NCBI RefSeq assembly: GCF_030867145.1
Contig: NC_134429.1
Span: forward strand, 18,771,115 to 18,835,114
Direction: 5' to 3'
DNA from: Opisthocomus hoazin
Lineage: Eukaryota; Chordata; Aves; Opisthocomiformes; Opisthocomidae
Length of the DNA stretch: 64,000 nt
Shown here: piece by piece, positions 61,771 through 64,000 of the stretch
How positions within the stretch are numbered: position 1 is the first letter of the stretch
Layout of the letters: every line of letters starts with the position of its first letter
Translations under genes and position numbers: made by a program
The notes under the pieces: model-generated
Databases searched by the model: none
What the model was told of the DNA's origin: nothing
What the model saw: the letters and a program-made list of their open reading frames with translations, nothing else

Positions 61771-63982
61771 CTGGACAGAAGAGAGGATGTGCATTTACGA
61801 ATATGGGTCCGCTGCCTATTGGACTCCCTCGTTCCCATTACTCACCTCCCAGAGACAACCAGAAGTATGTGATCAAATAGCCATACCTGTTGTTCTTCTC
61901 CCAGGCTAGGAATGAAATTCTAAATTTAAATTTAAAAAAGGCACCAGAAATCATTGGTTACCAATTCCCTGCCATTCTCTTGTCAAGAGCAATTAACCGT
62001 TGACTACAGAGGCTCCAATCTGTCGCCACATCAGTCTCCCAAATGTCCACCGAGGATAAAAGTACAAGTCCTCCCAAAGTTTCATGAACCATCCTTAAGC
62101 GTTCAAAGCCATCAATGAAAAAGCCAGAGATGAAAAACTGTAATGAACACTTCAAATCTTTAAAACAAACAACCCACTGTATCTGTTTACCCAGTTGTAA
62201 GCTTTGGGAATTCATTCATGAAACCTGTTTTTTCTTCTCCTGGTGAGACAGAACAGGTACAGCTCAGAATTCCAGCAGGAAAGCAATACAAGGCAGTAGT
62301 GGGTTGAATTACATTTGAAATGATTCCTCGACCATTACAAGTTTAGGTAAATCAATATTGAACTATGACCACTCAGGAGGAAGAAAACAAGATGGGTGTG
62401 GAAAAAGCATAGAAGCAGTCAGCCAACAGTGCACTCTTCAGATCTAAAAGTGTTTGCCCCTGGGTAGTAAGCTCCTACTAGTCTGACAGCACTAGACAGT
62501 CCAGCCACAGCTCAGACACCATAGCTCTGCCCTCAGTAGCCTTAACAGTAATGGTGACCTTGCAAGGTGCTTCCAGCGCAGCCAAGTTAGCAAACACGTC
62601 TACGTTTGCTCACTACCTGTCTCACTTGGCTCCCTAAAGCACTTGCCACTTCTCAGAGAACCATACTGAGTTTCAATAACATTTCTAGTACTGCTTATAA
62701 ACATAGATTCCCTTTCATCAAACAGTGCACAGAAGCATGTAGAAAACAACCTTTAGAATGCAGGTAGAGCTGAGGGCCAAATAACTCCAACATATGTCAC
62801 TAAGAGAAACAGGAACTGGAGAGAGGATTGCAAATTTTAGCAAGAAATATCAGGGCAAGCCCATCTTGAGGAGAAAAGACCACAGTCTGTGTGATCTGCT
62901 ATGAAAAATCCATGCAGTGCAAGTTCTTTCAAAATTAAATCTTAGAAGTCTGCTGGAGTTCCAGCTTGAGGTTACAAGGAATGTCAGTGCTTCTAAACTG
63001 ATGCAGAGCCTGGAAAGCGCTCTCTCTGGCATGCATCCAGGCACTTGGGTGTAGCATAAGGCACTTGTCCATAGATTTCTGAGCTTATGTGATCACAACT
63101 ATTTATTTCAAACAGCTTGGGTCAACAGATGATTTACAAACCAGCAGACTACAAGCAGCTCCCTAGAAATCAGATGTGTTGTGAGCTAAGCAAGTGTATT
63201 CATTAAACAAACATCTCCAACTCTGAGAATACAACTCTATCTTCTCTATTCGGCAAATAATCTTAGGTGATTTACTGCTCAGAACACAACCCACCGAAAT
63301 ATCTGCTCCTATTGAATTGCTCTATTCAGGCAGTCCACTCACCCTCCCCTCCAGAGAGATGGCTGCAGAGTAGCTGATGTCTGTGCTTTAAGCCAAAGCA
63401 AGGATACCCCGAGATATTTTGCCATATCTTTCATGCATTCTACTGTAATTAATCAGAGCCAGAGTTATGGTTATGCATACTCCCCCGATGCTCAAATTTA
63501 GAATGTATCGCAAACAAGAGCAAGACAAACTATTCAAAACAATCTAGTTCATTATTTCTGTACCAAAATCAGTCTTGAACAGACTTTTTATATTTATAAC
63601 CACATTTACAGGCAGCAGTAAATTCCATGTGTAGTCAAGGGGTTCTAGTGGGTTGTTTTAGCTAAATTATTTGCCTTTTTTACTTACCGCACCCAGGACT
63701 TCAATAGCTTTCTGAAATTCCATTGGAAAGTAATGTAAATGAAGCACCCCAGGAAATCCCAGGCATTGAGAGATTAGTCACCTCACTAGAACGTTATCAT
63801 CTTCCCACAGATTGCTTGACCGCAGATTGTTGCAAAGTGTAAGCAAGCAGTCAAAGACAGGCTGAGAGGTCGTTTGGTGCAAACCTCTCCATCTATTGTA
63901 ACATGTAAACATCAAATCCAGAGCCAAACGTTCATAAAGTTTGTAAAAGTCCTTAGAACAACACATGAGGTGCAGCTTATTT
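61743..63982 (-). CDS. Unrecognised gene, 3' end (five exons, phases consistent)
   Basis: Five minus-strand segments bounded by acceptor and donor sites join with matching phase into about 160 residues and a stop: 63787-63982, 63688-63711, 61962-62137, 61846-61905, 61743-61770. The upstream part lies beyond the right edge. I do not recognise the product. It is rich in Leu, Trp and Cys, with no signal peptide or collagen repeat, and segments such as PVFDCLLTLCNNL and FERLRMVHETLGGLVLL would suit an alpha-helical repeat protein (inference). Introns of 75, 1550, 56 and 75 nt are strikingly short apart from one. It is not UBE2J2, the neighbour expected from human gene order. It lies on the same strand as C1QTNF12 and just upstream of it. 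The phase agreement supports a real gene, but nothing here gives a family. Confidence 0.6.
61846..61905 (-). CDS. Unrecognised gene, exon d
   Basis: 60 nt between the acceptor ATTTCATTCCTAG and the strong donor GGGAG|GTGAGT. One base completes the codon from exon c, 19 codons are open (LGEEQQVWLFDHILLVVSG), and two bases pass to exon e. The preceding intron would be only 56 nt, close to the lower limit for vertebrate splicing. Confidence 0.5.
61962..62137 (-). CDS. Unrecognised gene, exon c
   Basis: 176 nt, starts in phase 0 after the acceptor GTGTTCATTACAG and ends two bases into a codon (AATTG|GTAACC). The 58 codons include FFIDGFERLRMVHETLGGLV and DIWETDVATDWSLCSQRLI. If the donor is not used, the frame ends at the TAA at 61958-61960, making this the terminal exon instead. 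Confidence 0.55.
63688..63711 (-). CDS. Unrecognised gene, exon b (24-nt microexon)
   Basis: Eight codons (KAIEVLGA) between the acceptor CCAATGGAATTTCAG and the strong donor GCG|GTAAGT. Phase 0 at both ends fits exons a and c. The intron before it is only 75 nt. The acceptor has a weak pyrimidine tract, so the exon could start elsewhere. Confidence 0.5.
63787..63982 (-). CDS. Unrecognised gene, exon a
   Basis: 196 nt, with the acceptor TTTCATGTTTGTTGTAG at the right edge of the window and the donor CTA|GTGAGG. One leading base completes a codon from the previous exon, then 65 codons are open. It contains KDFYKLYERLALDLMFTCY and QPVFDCLLTLCNNLRSSNLW. Reading through the donor meets a TGA two codons on, so splicing is needed. 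Confidence 0.62.
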
Positions 63983-64000
63983 CTACAACAAACATGAAAT

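Noticed and set aside
61743..63982. Identity of the upstream exons as UBE2J2
   Set aside because: It is the neighbour expected from human gene order, but none of the peptides resembles a ubiquitin-conjugating (UBC) fold or its C-terminal membrane anchor.
1..64000. tRNA, rRNA, CRISPR, or endogenous retrovirus LTRs
   Set aside because: No cloverleaf with a B-box, no rRNA stretch, no spaced direct repeats, and no paired LTRs or gag/pol-like frames were seen on either strand.

Overview
This is vertebrate nuclear DNA, almost certainly from a bird. About a dozen fragments of the avian LINE CR1 are scattered through it on both strands. Each has the diagnostic 3' end, in which the octamer ATTCTGTG follows a 'TTCCAACC' stretch. 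No mammalian repeat (Alu, B1, L1 tail) is seen. Genes are split by introns with GT/AG ends, and there is no operon-like packing.

Layout. From 1 to about 48.5 kb I find no recognisable protein-coding gene. This part holds CR1 fragments, A- or T-rich tracts, one CT/TA microsatellite, one long G-tract, and a few CpG-rich patches (clearest at 25.4-25.9 kb). It also holds some unexplained open frames, the best of which are on the minus strand at 24.3-25.0 kb and a candidate plus-strand exon at 20.9-21.1 kb.

From 60.85 kb down to 48.72 kb, on the minus strand, seven consecutive exons encode all but the first exon of C1QTNF12 (adipolin/CTRP12). This is a secreted protein with a short collagen-like stretch and a C-terminal C1q/TNF-like domain. 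All six introns have GT/AG ends and the reading phase is kept throughout, giving 263 residues and a stop. The first exon (signal peptide) was not found.

From the right edge (63.98 kb) down to 61.74 kb, also on the minus strand, five exons whose phases fit together encode the last ~160 residues of a second gene that I do not recognise. It has a 24-nt microexon and three introns of only 56-75 nt. It would lie head-to-tail, less than 1 kb upstream of the second exon of C1QTNF12.

In human, C1QTNF12 lies on 1p36.33 between B3GALT6/SDF4 and UBE2J2. None of those neighbours is visible here, so local gene order may differ, or the neighbours may lie further away.
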